Notes: generated by a model not told the origin, from the letters alone. A DNA stretch of 64,000 bases from Christensenella sp. UBA4263 (GCA_002395225.1 DGWH01000134.1:97948-161947), one strand, 5' to 3'. Numbered from the stretch's first letter, positions 17,953-26,819 are shown. Translations and numbers: made by a program.

Positions 17953-17971
17953 AAACACACACCGTGTGTTT
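17953..17971. repeat. Inverted repeat ahead of the small peptide gene
   Basis: Perfect 8-bp arms AAACACAC/GTGTGTTT around ACC, 26 bp before the start codon and just before the ribosome binding site. It has no T-tract, so an operator or an mRNA hairpin is more likely than a terminator. Confidence 0.5.
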
Positions 17972-17996
17972 GGGAGAAGAAAGGAGGGGTGAAGGC

Positions 17997-18191
17997 ATGG
18001 AACGAAGACTCTTACAGCTATTTGATTATCAGCGTTTTGCCGGAAATCCCGTATTGCAGAGTATGATTGACAGAACAGAAAGCCGATACGGTATTGTTTC
18101 ACTGGCAGACGAAGATCTTGCAAATCTTTCTGCAGCAGGCGATTCAGTCATTACCGGCGGATACAAAAAGCCGGAGGACGACCTTAAATGA
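17997..18191 (+). CDS. 64-residue leader-like peptide, candidate NHLM substrate or sigma-factor partner
   Basis: Start at 17997, with AGGAGGGG 7-8 nt upstream. The product opens with an amphipathic stretch (LLQLFDYQRFAGNPVLQSMIDRT) and then has SLADEDLANLSAAGDSVITGG near the end. The DEDLANLSAA segment has the Leu(-7)/Leu(-4) spacing of C39 leader sites, with Ala-Ala in place of Gly-Gly; a true GG occurs 8 residues later. Either cut would leave a core of only 9-17 residues. It overlaps the ECF sigma gene by ATGA, so a regulatory role for that sigma factor is an equal alternative. I do not recognise the family with certainty. No modifying enzyme gene is adjacent. Confidence 0.6.
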   Translation: MERRLLQLFDYQRFAGNPVLQSMIDRTESRYGIVSLADEDLANLSAAGDSVITGGYKKPEDDLK

Positions 18192-18673
18192 ATCAGAAGC
18201 CTGATCTTGAGCAGATCTATAATGCGTATTATGGAAAGATCATGGCATATATCCGGAGCAGAATAACCAGTTATGCGGTGGCTGAGGATCTATGCCAGGA
18301 TGTTTTTGAAAAAATTGCCCGTATGCTCGTGAATTATGATTCTGAACGTGCTTCGGTTTCCACTTGGATTTATACCATTGCCAGAAACAGGGTCATTGAT
18401 TACTACAGAACCTCCCATCCCTCCTCGGAACTTCCGGAGGATCTGCCCCTGGACTCTGAAATTGATGATGATCTGATCAAAGAAGATACGCTGAATGAAC
18501 TGACGGCAGCCCTTGGAAAACTGCCGGCGGAATTAAGGGATATTATTATTTTGCGTTATTCGAGCAATCTGCCGCTGACGGAGATTGCGGAACGGATGCA
18601 CCTGAGTTACGGCGCCGTGAAGCTGCGCCATCAGAAAGCGCTGGATCTTCTCCGCAAAGAGATGGCGCAGTAG
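18188..18673 (+). CDS. ECF-type RNA polymerase sigma factor
   Basis: 161 residues. Sigma region 2 (~10-75; AEDLCQDVFEKIARML, then STWIYTIARNRVIDYYR) and region 4 (~105-158; LPAELRDIIILRYSSNLPLTEIAERMHLSYGAVKLRHQKALDLLRKEM). Regions 1.1 and 3 are absent, as in ECF factors. It is translationally coupled to the 64-residue peptide upstream (ATGA overlap) and ends the export operon. No anti-sigma factor with a membrane helix follows, so the small upstream protein or the export system itself may control it. Confidence 0.92.
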   Translation: MNQKPDLEQIYNAYYGKIMAYIRSRITSYAVAEDLCQDVFEKIARMLVNYDSERASVSTWIYTIARNRVIDYYRTSHPSSELPEDLPLDSEIDDDLIKEDTLNELTAALGKLPAELRDIIILRYSSNLPLTEIAERMHLSYGAVKLRHQKALDLLRKEMAQ

Positions 18674-18720
18674 CCGGTTAACGGAGGGATGCGGCCAGAT
18701 CCTGGCTTTGAGACAGAAAG

Positions 18721-18753
18721 AGGGAGAGACAAGGTTGTCTCTCCCCCTTTTTG
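18721..18753 (+). terminator. Terminator of the export/sigma operon
   Basis: GGGAGAGAC (18722-18730), loop AAGGTT, GTCTCTCCC (18737-18745), then CCTTTTT. Confidence 0.85.
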
Positions 18754-18765
18754 TATGCTGTCCGT

Positions 18766-19506
18766 TTAAATGTGCCTGAGAAACCAGTCTCTGACAGCGT
18801 CTGTCATCTGTTCCAGATGATAATCATAACAGTGGTTATCCCCCGGAATGGTGACGAATTCACAGTCTGAATACATCTTTGCCGCTTTCACGCCGTATTC
18901 ATACGGAACGGCTTCATCCGCATCGCCATGGACCAGGAGAACCGGCTTGTGAAAACGCTCAATCGAATCCTCCACATGGATCATCTGTGCAACCCGGGCG
19001 TAATTGCCCTTCAACGGCTTGTCGTGCCAGGCACCCAGGATGTCGGGAATGTGATTGGGATCAAAGGACTGCCCCAGCAGTTCTCCCTCCCTGGCCTTTT
19101 CCGGAATCATCCATGCCGGTGAAAGCGGCAGAATGCCGTCAAGACGATCCTGCTCCATGGCACCCAGCAGCATGGTGGTCAGACCTCCCTGCGAATGACC
19201 GCCAACGTAAAGTTTGGAAACAAAAGGCAGAGACCGGGCATAATCCAGGATGGCCAGGCCGTTGGAAAGCCATTTGTACAGGGTGTGATCTTCAAATTTC
19301 CCGTCACTGCTGCCATGGCCGTACATATCGACACGAAGTGTCGCAATGCCCAGATCATTGGCCGTTTTGGCAAAGGCCAGGATGTGCCGTTCCATGACAT
19401 GTCCGGTAAACCCGTGAATGATGACAAGAAGCGGCTGCTTTTCCGGACTGTTTTCCGGCCGGTCCAGAATGGCATTCAGCCGGATTCCGTCGTCTAAAAT
19501 AACCAT
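18766..19506 (-). CDS. Alpha/beta hydrolase, cinnamoyl/feruloyl-esterase-like
   Basis: 246 residues. Nucleophile elbow GHSQGG (Ser ~105), acid in HGDADEAVP (Asp ~194) and His in PGDNHCY (~224), with oxyanion motif HGFTG. The compact size and the insertion between the core strands resemble Est1E of Butyrivibrio and the lactobacillus cinnamoyl esterases, which free ferulate from plant cell walls. No signal peptide. Substrate class is inferred from resemblance. It shares its transcription direction with the TPR gene 36 bp upstream. Confidence 0.8.
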   Translation of the reverse strand: MVILDDGIRLNAILDRPENSPEKQPLLVIIHGFTGHVMERHILAFAKTANDLGIATLRVDMYGHGSSDGKFEDHTLYKWLSNGLAILDYARSLPFVSKLYVGGHSQGGLTTMLLGAMEQDRLDGILPLSPAWMIPEKAREGELLGQSFDPNHIPDILGAWHDKPLKGNYARVAQMIHVEDSIERFHKPVLLVHGDADEAVPYEYGVKAAKMYSDCEFVTIPGDNHCYDYHLEQMTDAVRDWFLRHI

Positions 19507-19542
19507 TTACTGCTCCCCTTCCGTTTTTGAAAAATGAGTGCT

Positions 19543-20565
19543 TTACATAACGATGTTTTTCTCAGCCAGCATATCCATAAATGACTGGTCTTCCGTTGAG
19601 CCGGAAAGGTCGTACGCAATCCGGATGTAATAATTCGCACGATCATAATCTCCGTCCAGATAGGACTCGGTTGCGTTAAATCTGGCAAGCTGGATAATCT
19701 TTTCATCCGGAACGAGGGGGTATCCGCAGGCTTTTGAACTCTGTTCAAGCTGTTCATCATTGGCCCACTGGAAGGACTTTCCATACATTTTCCCCAGCTG
19801 ATAGAGAGCGCCTGCCGCAATTTCCTTTCCCCCGTATCGGCTGCTGAGGGTAAAGCAGGCCCGCGCATCCTCCGGCTGTTCCGTTTTTCCATAGTAATAG
19901 CCCAGATTGAAATACAGCTCAGCCATGTGAATTCGTGAAAAAGCGGTGCTAAAACGGTCAATGGTCAGTGCATAAAGCATGTCCATGTCCTCGTTCGTTT
20001 TATACGCTTCCGCGAGCAGGATGGAAGCGTTGTGACTGACGGGATTCCATGCCAGCGCATGTCCGAGGGAGGTAATCGCCTCTTCGGTTCTGCCGAGGAT
20101 AAGGAGAAGACTTCCGTGCAGGGACAGCAGATCACAGCTTGGAATCGGTGATTGGTGCAGCTGCCTGGAAGGCTCCAGCATCTCAAATAAATCCAGTTCA
20201 AACAGTTCACTGAAACTCTGGACATCCGCTTCGGACTGAATGTATTCCGTTATCGGCATGATTTTTGAGACAAGCCCGTCGATTTCCTCCAGTGCTTCCT
20301 CGAATAACCCCTGCTCTTTCAGATGAGTGGCTTTTGCGTAAATGGTCCAGATGTGTTCCAGATTTTTTTCGATAAATTCTTCCACAAGGGAATAAATCCC
20401 TGGCTGTGAAAGATGTTCCGCCATCTGCTCAAACAGATCTGCCGGCAGTTCCTCCTCATCCATTTCATCTGTCTGGAGTGCTTCCTGAGAAAGATCCTCA
20501 GAACTGCAGATGTCGTCTTTCTTGGGATAATCCTGAATCTCCCGGGGAAGGTCTTCTCTATCCAA
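19543..20565 (-). CDS. Tetratricopeptide-repeat protein
   Basis: 340 residues from a TTG at 20565, chosen because AGGAGG lies 8 nt upstream; a GTG at 20574 would touch the ribosome binding site. An acidic N-terminus (~1-50) is followed by helical repeats with TPR spacing (KEQGLFEEALEEIDGLV; LHGSLLLILGRTEEAITSLGHALAWNP; LYFNLGYYYGKTEQPEDARACFTLSSR; ATESYLDGDYDRANYYIRIAYDLS). No signal peptide and no membrane helix. TPR arrays bind partner proteins; no partner is evident from context. Confidence 0.8.
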   Translation of the reverse strand: MDREDLPREIQDYPKKDDICSSEDLSQEALQTDEMDEEELPADLFEQMAEHLSQPGIYSLVEEFIEKNLEHIWTIYAKATHLKEQGLFEEALEEIDGLVSKIMPITEYIQSEADVQSFSELFELDLFEMLEPSRQLHQSPIPSCDLLSLHGSLLLILGRTEEAITSLGHALAWNPVSHNASILLAEAYKTNEDMDMLYALTIDRFSTAFSRIHMAELYFNLGYYYGKTEQPEDARACFTLSSRYGGKEIAAGALYQLGKMYGKSFQWANDEQLEQSSKACGYPLVPDEKIIQLARFNATESYLDGDYDRANYYIRIAYDLSGSTEDQSFMDMLAEKNIVM

Positions 20566-20631
20566 TTCTGACACCTCCTGACCATCTGAAATACCAGACT
20601 GTTTGTATTTGCCTGTTCTGTATTTGACGCT

Positions 20632-20660
20632 ATTCTAGTAAAGAATCGGTTGTTTGTCAA
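20632..20660 (-). promoter_or_regulatory. Strong sigma-A promoter of the TPR gene
   Basis: Minus strand TTGACA (20660-20655), 17-bp spacer, TAGAAT (20637-20632). Confidence 0.8.
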
Positions 20661-20749
20661 CGCCTGTTTCGGGGCTCCGCGACGGACAGAAAGCCCCTTT
20701 CAGCGAAGCAGCTGTATCGGATTTCCTGCATGCCTGAGCAGAAGCGGCT

Positions 20750-22750
20750 TCAGACATTTTCCTCCAGGATGACAAAGCTCCATGGGGCGAGAACGGCTGC
20801 CTCTGTGCTGATTCCGCCGTTGATCAGGTCACGCATTCCGGGGGTGCAGTGCGCGGTCTGCGTTTTTGCGGAGTAGTTAAAGATGTACAGGATCTGCTTC
20901 CCCTCTGCGTTCCGTCCACGGCGCTCAATGATCGGGAAACGGTTTTCGGAATGCAGCACACCTGCCTTTTCGCAGGTATTGCGGATAATCCAGGTGAGCA
21001 TTTCCGGATCCGGCTGACAGCCGAGATAGGTGGCGCATCCCCTGCCGAAGCTGTGCCGGGTGACGGCAGAATAGCGTTCATAGGCAGGATGGGCATACTT
21101 GACCAGCGTTTCCGTTTCGGCGCAGGGATTCAGCAGCTCCATAAACTGCCCGGCCCGGCCCTGAACGGATGCATCCGGGGTGATCAGTCCGACGTCATCC
21201 GGAACGGTAAAGTGCTGGTAGGTGATTCCGCAGATCTCACTGAGACGGTGCGGCTGCCGGTCTGACCAGACACGGTTGTTTTCATCGGCAAAGCCGCTCT
21301 TGTACGTCGCAAGGACATGCCCGCCGTTTTCGCAGTAACGGCAGATCTGGGCCAGCAGCTCATCGGAGGCGGCGTACAGGGCGGGAATGATGACAAGATC
21401 ATAGCGGGCCATCTCGTTTCCGGCATTTTGCGGAAAGAGAAAGTCGCATTCCACGTTGTTTTCGTACAGTGCCTGATAAATGCTCATCAGGACATCATTA
21501 TATCGGAACTGTCCGGAAAAGCCGGAAATCGGGAAATAGTCAATGGCGGTAAGGGCGGTATTGCTGACAAGCACGGCGGTGCGGTTCTTTTTTGTCAGCC
21601 CCCAAAGATGCGGCGCCAGTTCCCGGAATTCTTTTCCGATTACCTTTGCGGCCTGATAGGTTTCATTTTCTTCGAAATCGTGGGAAAGCAGTCCCTTCCA
21701 GTAGGTTTCAAAGCTGTTGTGAAGGGAGTGCCAGTGCCAGTATTCGACCAGGACGGCCCCGCTGGCCAGATGAGAAAAGGCCTGCAGACGAAGCTGACCG
21801 TCATAGGGCATCCACTCCGGGAACCCCTGCGCCTCGGTTTCCAGGACCAGATAATTCCCGTTTCCTGCAGACCGGGTCAGATCGCCGCCAAAGGCGATTT
21901 CCATCCCGGTCAGTCTGGACTGAGACGGATGGTAGATATCGACGCCCAGCACGGTGGTTGCCTTCGCATCCTCAAAGACATCGACCTCCCCATTGAGCCC
22001 GTAGGAATAGCCGACCCAGTTTAAATCCGTATTGTGTGTGATAAACTGGTCTTTGCGAAGATAAGGTTCGACGATCTGCCGCTGCCACATCAGGAAGTCT
22101 GCTGCGACCGTGCGCAGATACCGTTTAAATTCGGCCCCCAGGCTCCCGTTGATGGTCCCCCGTACATCCGGGACATCTTCCCAGGCATCAATGCGATTGC
22201 TCCAGTAGTCCAGACCGAAAGCACGGTTGCAGGCTTCGGTGCTGTTGTTGAATTTCTTTTTCAGATAACGGACGAATCCCTGCTGAACATTCGGACCGGC
22301 GGTTCCATACGCCTTGGTTTCATTATCCAGCTGCACACCGATCACGTTCGGATAATGAATGCAGGTTTCCATCATCTTCCGGATAATCCGCTCGGCGTGG
22401 AACAGGTAGGCCGGATGGGTAATATCCATGTTCTGGCGGCGTCCATATAGTTCTTTCCCCTTCTCCGTGACGGCCAGAATTTCCGGATAGGCGCGTGCCA
22501 GCCAGGAAGGGATCGCATACGTTGGTGTACCGAGGATGACAGAAATGCCGGCAGCCTGCATGGCCTCAATCACCCGGGTCAGATGAGAGGTGTCAAATAC
22601 GCCTGGCTGCGGCTCCATGGTGCTCCATGTGCTCTCCCCGATGCGCACTACATTAATGCCGGCGGCCTTCATCATCTGAATGTCTTTATCCAGACGGTCA
22701 TAAGGCATGTATTCATCGTAATAGGCAACCCCATACAGCAGTTTATTCAT
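20750..22750 (-). CDS. Beta-galactosidase, glycoside hydrolase family 42
   Basis: 666 residues, full length for GH42 (A barrel, B trimerisation domain, C domain). Acid/base Glu in QLDNE (~142) and nucleophile Glu in LVLETEAQGF (~303). No signal peptide, so it acts inside the cell on imported galactosides, typically galactan or arabinogalactan side-chain oligosaccharides in plant-feeding bacteria. Its ribosome binding site is weak (GGAAAAG). It stands alone with its own promoter, divergent from a MATE pump. Confidence 0.95.
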   Translation of the reverse strand: MNKLLYGVAYYDEYMPYDRLDKDIQMMKAAGINVVRIGESTWSTMEPQPGVFDTSHLTRVIEAMQAAGISVILGTPTYAIPSWLARAYPEILAVTEKGKELYGRRQNMDITHPAYLFHAERIIRKMMETCIHYPNVIGVQLDNETKAYGTAGPNVQQGFVRYLKKKFNNSTEACNRAFGLDYWSNRIDAWEDVPDVRGTINGSLGAEFKRYLRTVAADFLMWQRQIVEPYLRKDQFITHNTDLNWVGYSYGLNGEVDVFEDAKATTVLGVDIYHPSQSRLTGMEIAFGGDLTRSAGNGNYLVLETEAQGFPEWMPYDGQLRLQAFSHLASGAVLVEYWHWHSLHNSFETYWKGLLSHDFEENETYQAAKVIGKEFRELAPHLWGLTKKNRTAVLVSNTALTAIDYFPISGFSGQFRYNDVLMSIYQALYENNVECDFLFPQNAGNEMARYDLVIIPALYAASDELLAQICRYCENGGHVLATYKSGFADENNRVWSDRQPHRLSEICGITYQHFTVPDDVGLITPDASVQGRAGQFMELLNPCAETETLVKYAHPAYERYSAVTRHSFGRGCATYLGCQPDPEMLTWIIRNTCEKAGVLHSENRFPIIERRGRNAEGKQILYIFNYSAKTQTAHCTPGMRDLINGGISTEAAVLAPWSFVILEENV

Positions 22751-22894
22751 GATTCGCTTTTCCGGGCACCGGCCTCACGGCACAATGGCGGCAGCTGCCC
22801 GTTCCTTTCTGGTGTGATTGTGATTCCTGACACGGACGATGATGTGCCGTTTTTCAGATAATCTGACTGAAATGCACATCCGATATCTGGAGAA

Positions 22895-22923
22895 ATTGTA
22901 TCATTTTCCAGGCGGAAATTCAA
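22895..22923 (-). promoter_or_regulatory. Sigma-A promoter of the GH42 gene
   Basis: Minus strand TTGAAT (22923-22918), 17-bp spacer, TACAAT (22900-22895). It leaves a leader of about 140 nt. Confidence 0.7.
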
Positions 22924-23041
22924 GGAGCACTTCATCCGGAAGCGGGAGCACAAGGCGCCCCGGTCGCCGGGAAATGCACCGGACCGACATCTCTGTGTAT
23001 CGGAATGGTGCACGCTTGTTCTTTCTTTTTCCCACCGTCAA

Positions 23042-23050
23042 TGGTATAAT
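23042..23050 (+). promoter_or_regulatory. Extended -10 promoter of the MATE gene
   Basis: TGGTATAAT (TG at 23042, TATAAT at 23045-23050). The -35 region is poor, as is common with an extended -10. Confidence 0.6.
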
Positions 23051-23108
23051 GCCCCAAAGAAGCCGGGAATTTTCAATTATTGGCTCATAAGGGAGAACGA
23101 GCAATTCT

Positions 23109-24455
23109 ATGCAGAAAATGACACAGGGATCCATCCCTCTTCATCTGATTCGGTATGCACTGCCCATGATTCTGGGAAATCTGCTTCAGCTGACCTATAA
23201 CGCAGTGGATTCCATGATTATCGGGAAATGCCTGGGTGAGAATGCGCTGGCGGCGGTCAGCACATCCAATCCGATTATGACCATTGTCGTCCTTGGGGTT
23301 TCCGGACTCAGCATGGGTGCATCGGTACTGATGAGCCGGTTTTACGGCGCCAATGATACCGGGAAAGTGAAGCGTGAGTTTGCCACGAGTCTGGTGTTCA
23401 GTGTTATCTGTTCCCTGATCGTTTTTCTCCTGGGACTTGTCCTGTCCACTGCCCTGCTTCGCTGCATTCAAACACCGGAGGTCATCCTGCCGGAAGCGAC
23501 GGTTTATCTTCGCGTCATGTTCTTTGGGTTCCTTTTTACATTCCTGTATAATCTGCTGGCCGCGGCCATGAGGAGCCTGGGCGATTCCAAAACACCGCTG
23601 ATTTCACTGTCGGTTTCCTGCGGCTTAAACATTGTGCTGGATCTGCTGTTTGTGGCGGTATTCCGGATGGGCGTATTTGGCGCGGCGTTCGCGACGGTTC
23701 TTTCGCAGATGGTATCGGTTTTTTCGCAGGTGGTGCTGATTTATCGGAAAATGCCGATTCTGCGGCTTTCGCGTGAAGATCTGCGGATGGACCGCTCGCT
23801 TCTCAGGGAAACCCTGTCGATTGGTTCCCTGACCGCGCTTCAGCAGTCTGCGCAGCCCATCGGAAAAGTCCTGATTCAGTCCGTGATCAATGCCCAGGGC
23901 GTGGCGGCGATCGGCGCATTCAATGCCGTCTGCCGCATTGATGATTTCGCCTGTATTCCGGCACAGAGCATCGGCTCTGCCATCATGACCTGCACCGCAC
24001 AGAATCGCGGAGGGAGCAGAGCAGACCGCTGCAGGGAAACCTTCCGGAAAGGTCTGCTGATTGCCCTGGCCTATTTCCCCATCATCTGTTCGGTGACGCT
24101 TTTGTTTGGACGCGGGATGGTCAGCATCCTTACCCCGGACCATGCAGATGAAATGATCCGGATGGGAACGTCCTATCTTTCCCTAAAAGCCTGGTTCTTC
24201 ATCATGCCGTGCATCACCAACTCGATTCAGGGTTTCTTCCGGGGCATGACACGGATGAAAATTGTCCTGTTTTCCACGGTACTCCAGATTTCAATCCGTA
24301 CCCTTTTTGTGAGCATTCTTGTTCCCCGCATCGGAATAACCGGTGAGGCGTGGGCCTGCTTTATCGGATGGATGGTTATGGCGATATGGGAGTTTGCCTA
24401 TTACTTTGCCGTTCGGGAAAAGATGTACCAGTCTGTCGGAAATCATGCAAAATAA
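23109..24455 (+). CDS. MATE-family efflux transporter
   Basis: 448 residues with twelve predicted helices in two six-helix halves. Typical MATE motifs: PMILGNLLQLTYNAVDSMIIGKCLGENALAAVS near the N-terminus and AMRSLGDSKTPL at the end of half one. The family exports drugs or metabolites in exchange for Na+ or H+. A second MATE gene is at 58310-59674. A GGGAG lies rather far (13 nt) from this ATG; the ATG at 23118 is an alternative start. It may be co-transcribed with the PfkB kinase 24 bp downstream. Substrate unknown. Confidence 0.92.
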   Translation: MQKMTQGSIPLHLIRYALPMILGNLLQLTYNAVDSMIIGKCLGENALAAVSTSNPIMTIVVLGVSGLSMGASVLMSRFYGANDTGKVKREFATSLVFSVICSLIVFLLGLVLSTALLRCIQTPEVILPEATVYLRVMFFGFLFTFLYNLLAAAMRSLGDSKTPLISLSVSCGLNIVLDLLFVAVFRMGVFGAAFATVLSQMVSVFSQVVLIYRKMPILRLSREDLRMDRSLLRETLSIGSLTALQQSAQPIGKVLIQSVINAQGVAAIGAFNAVCRIDDFACIPAQSIGSAIMTCTAQNRGGSRADRCRETFRKGLLIALAYFPIICSVTLLFGRGMVSILTPDHADEMIRMGTSYLSLKAWFFIMPCITNSIQGFFRGMTRMKIVLFSTVLQISIRTLFVSILVPRIGITGEAWACFIGWMVMAIWEFAYYFAVREKMYQSVGNHAK

Positions 24456-24479
24456 CCAGAAATGAAAGGATCTGAAGGT

Positions 24480-25415
24480 ATGGGAATCGTAGTTATAGGA
24501 GCCGTATTTGTCGATGTCAAGGGTTATCCCCTGACCACGTATATTCCGGGCGGACGGAATGTCGGCCGGACGGAACAGGTGCACGGCGGGGTCAGCCGCA
24601 ATATTGTGGAGGATATCGCCAATGTGGAACTGAGACCGACGTTTGTCAGTGTGGTGGATGAAAGCGGAATCGGAATTGATGTGATCAGAAAACTGAACAA
24701 TCATAAAGTCAATACGAAATACGTCAGGGCGGTCCCGGATGGACTGGGAACCTGGCTGGCCATATTCAATAACGACGGCGACGTGATTGCCTCCATTTCC
24801 AAACGGCCGGACCTGTCACCCATCTGTGATATTCTGGATGAACAGGGTGATGAGATTTTTGCGGACTGTGACAGCATTGCCGTTGAGATTGATATGGACA
24901 AGGACATCATCAAACGGGTTTTCTCCTATGGAAAGAAGTACAATAAGGCCATTTATGCGGTCGTTTCCAATATGTCGATCGCGGTTGAACGCCGGGATCT
25001 GCTGAAATCGGTTGAATGCTTTGTATGCAATCAGCAGGAAGCCGGGATCCTGTTTTCAGAGGATTACAGCAGCAGAACCCCTGAGGAAATGATGAAGATC
25101 CTTCCAGATAAGATTCGCTCGGCACAGATCCGCAAACTGATCGTGACAATGGGCTCGGCGGGGGCTGTCTATACGGACGGAGAGTCTGAATGCGGATTCT
25201 GTCCGGCTTGGAAAGTCGATGTAAAAGATACCACGGGCGCAGGAGATGCGTTTTTTTCCGGCGTGACCATCGGGCTTACCTATCATAAATCGCTCCGGGA
25301 GGCATGCGAGATCGGTTCAAGACTGGCGGCATCGGTGATCTGCACCACGGAAAATGTCTGTCCCCGGTTTTTGCCCGAGGAATTCGGAATCAGTCTTCCC
25401 TGCTCTCAGGAATAA
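24480..25415 (+). CDS. PfkB-family carbohydrate/nucleoside kinase
   Basis: 311 residues from the ATG at 24480 (AAAGGA 9 nt upstream; the frame extends to 24462). PfkB signature 1 region (GGVSRNIVEDIANVE) and signature 2 DTTGAGDAFFSGV (~250), which carries the catalytic Asp and the anion hole. It phosphorylates a sugar or nucleoside with ATP. The sequence has the look of the pseudouridine/nucleoside branch, but no psuG is nearby, so the substrate is left open. A tRNA on the opposite strand follows. Confidence 0.88.
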   Translation: MGIVVIGAVFVDVKGYPLTTYIPGGRNVGRTEQVHGGVSRNIVEDIANVELRPTFVSVVDESGIGIDVIRKLNNHKVNTKYVRAVPDGLGTWLAIFNNDGDVIASISKRPDLSPICDILDEQGDEIFADCDSIAVEIDMDKDIIKRVFSYGKKYNKAIYAVVSNMSIAVERRDLLKSVECFVCNQQEAGILFSEDYSSRTPEEMMKILPDKIRSAQIRKLIVTMGSAGAVYTDGESECGFCPAWKVDVKDTTGAGDAFFSGVTIGLTYHKSLREACEIGSRLAASVICTTENVCPRFLPEEFGISLPCSQE

Positions 25416-25417
25416 AG

Positions 25418-25441
25418 AAAAAAGACTCTCATCTGAGAGTC
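25418..25441 (-). terminator. Terminator of tRNA-Arg
   Basis: On the minus strand, GACTCTC-AGAT-GAGAGTC followed by TTTTTT, directly after the tRNA 3' end. Confidence 0.85.
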
Positions 25442-25445
25442 TCAG

Positions 25446-25519
25446 TGTACCAGACAGGAGTCGAACCTGCGGCCTTCAGAGTCGGAGTCTGACGCTCTAT
25501 CCAACTGAGCTACTGGTAC
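25446..25519 (-). tRNA. tRNA-Arg (anticodon CCG)
   Basis: 74 nt. The 7-bp acceptor stem GTACCAG/CTGGTAC closes the cloverleaf. The D arm is GCTC..GAGC. The anticodon stem TCAGA/TCTGA carries loop CTCCGAC, giving anticodon CCG, which reads CGG. The T arm is GCAGG-TTCGACT-CCTGT. The discriminator is A and CCA is not encoded. It has its own consensus promoter and terminator and lies antisense between two kinase genes. Confidence 0.95.
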
Positions 25520-25530
25520 GTGACCAGTAC

Positions 25531-25558
25531 ATTATAGCTGATTTTGGATTTTTGTCAA
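25531..25558 (-). promoter_or_regulatory. Consensus promoter of tRNA-Arg
   Basis: Minus strand TTGACA (25558-25553), 16-bp spacer, TATAAT (25536-25531), about 12 bp from the tRNA 5' end. Confidence 0.85.
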
Positions 25559-25646
25559 CACTTTTTTATCATTTTCAAAATTTTGGATCTGTACGGAAGC
25601 GGCGATGCGGCAAAAGTGCAGATAACAGTGAAGGAGTTCTCTTCTT

Positions 25647-26777
25647 ATGAATGAAGAAATTGCACGGAAACTGCTTGATGTCGGGCAGGCCTTTCATCTG
25701 CCCGGTTCGTTCTTTTCCTTTGAGGAAATCATGAATGGAAATGTCAACAGAACGTATAAGGTGAATTATGTATCGGATGACGGAACCGGAATGGCGGCAA
25801 CGCACTCCTATCTGGTTCAGAAGATTAACTCCTATGCGTTCCGGAATCCGGAAATCCTGATGAGCAATATTGAAAGGGTGACGGAGCATATTCGGGAGCG
25901 GTGTCCGGACAAAATCTGCCTGCAGTTTTATCATACGCAGCAGAATGGACAGACGCGGGCATATCTTGAGGACGGGGAAAACATCTGGCGTGTATACACG
26001 TATATTCCCGCGGTGACCTATAACAAATGCAGTGATACGCATATTATCCGGAGTGCGGGCGAAGCCTTTGGGGATTTTCAGATGGCACTCAGTGATTTTG
26101 ATGCCTCACAGCTGTACGAAACCATTCCGGATTTTCACGATACCAGGAAACGGTACGAACAGCTGATCCGGGATGCCGAAGCGGATCCCTGCGGCCGTCT
26201 CAGCGAGGTCCGGGAGGAACTCGGCTACCTGCTCTCGGTTCAGGAGGAGGCCTGCTGCCTGACGGATCTGTACAATGCCGGGGAACTGGCCCTCCGGGTG
26301 ACGCACAATGATACCAAAATCAATAATGTGCTGTTTCATCCGGAGACCGGTGCACCGCTGGTGGTGATTGATCTTGATACGGTCATGCCCGGGCTGATCG
26401 GCAATGACTTCGGGGATGCCGTTCGCTTTGCCGCAAACTTTACGGAGGAGGATGCAGAGGATACGTCAAAAGCAGGCATTGATCTGAATATCTTCTGGGC
26501 TTTTGCAGATGGTTTTTTAAGCAGAACCGCCCCCACCCTGACCAAAAATGAAACGGATACCCTGGCACTTTCCTGCTTCTCCATTACCTGTGAACTGGCC
26601 ACCCGCTTCCTGGATGATTATCTGGTAGGCGACCGCTATTTCAAGGTGAAATCCGAGAAGCACAATCTCATTCGCGCCCGCTGTCAGATTGCGCTTGCCC
26701 GTGACATGCATGAGAAGCTCAGGGCCATGAATGCGATTGTCCAAAGCTCAGCGGAGCAGTACGGGTTTCGGAAATAA
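25647..26777 (+). CDS. Phosphotransferase-family sugar kinase (N-acetylhexosamine kinase-like)
   Basis: 376 residues with an aminoglycoside-phosphotransferase/choline-kinase fold. The catalytic loop is HNDTKINNVLF (~218-228) and the metal motif is VIDLDTVMPGLIGNDFGDAVRF. The opening GQAFHLPGSFFSFEEIMNGNVNRTYKV and the GDFQMALSDFDASQLYETIPDFHDT segment resemble NahK-type N-acetylhexosamine 1-kinases, which start mucin- or milk-glycan sugar use. No GH112 phosphorylase is nearby, so the substrate remains tentative. AAGGAG precedes the ATG. Confidence 0.8.
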   Translation: MNEEIARKLLDVGQAFHLPGSFFSFEEIMNGNVNRTYKVNYVSDDGTGMAATHSYLVQKINSYAFRNPEILMSNIERVTEHIRERCPDKICLQFYHTQQNGQTRAYLEDGENIWRVYTYIPAVTYNKCSDTHIIRSAGEAFGDFQMALSDFDASQLYETIPDFHDTRKRYEQLIRDAEADPCGRLSEVREELGYLLSVQEEACCLTDLYNAGELALRVTHNDTKINNVLFHPETGAPLVVIDLDTVMPGLIGNDFGDAVRFAANFTEEDAEDTSKAGIDLNIFWAFADGFLSRTAPTLTKNETDTLALSCFSITCELATRFLDDYLVGDRYFKVKSEKHNLIRARCQIALARDMHEKLRAMNAIVQSSAEQYGFRK

Positions 26778-26819
26778 ATGCCGGTTACGCAGAGAAACCG
26801 TGTCCTGCCCGTTGCATAA

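Larger units (their letters stand above)
22751..23108. other. Divergent promoter region between GH42 and MATE genes
   Basis: 358 bp. It holds one promoter in each direction (listed separately). I see no operator palindrome of note and no further gene. Confidence 0.6.

Noticed and set aside
25446..25519. tRNA gene as an integration (attB) site of a mobile element
   Set aside because: No integrase and no repeat of the tRNA 3' end is found in the flanks; ordinary metabolic genes lie on both sides.
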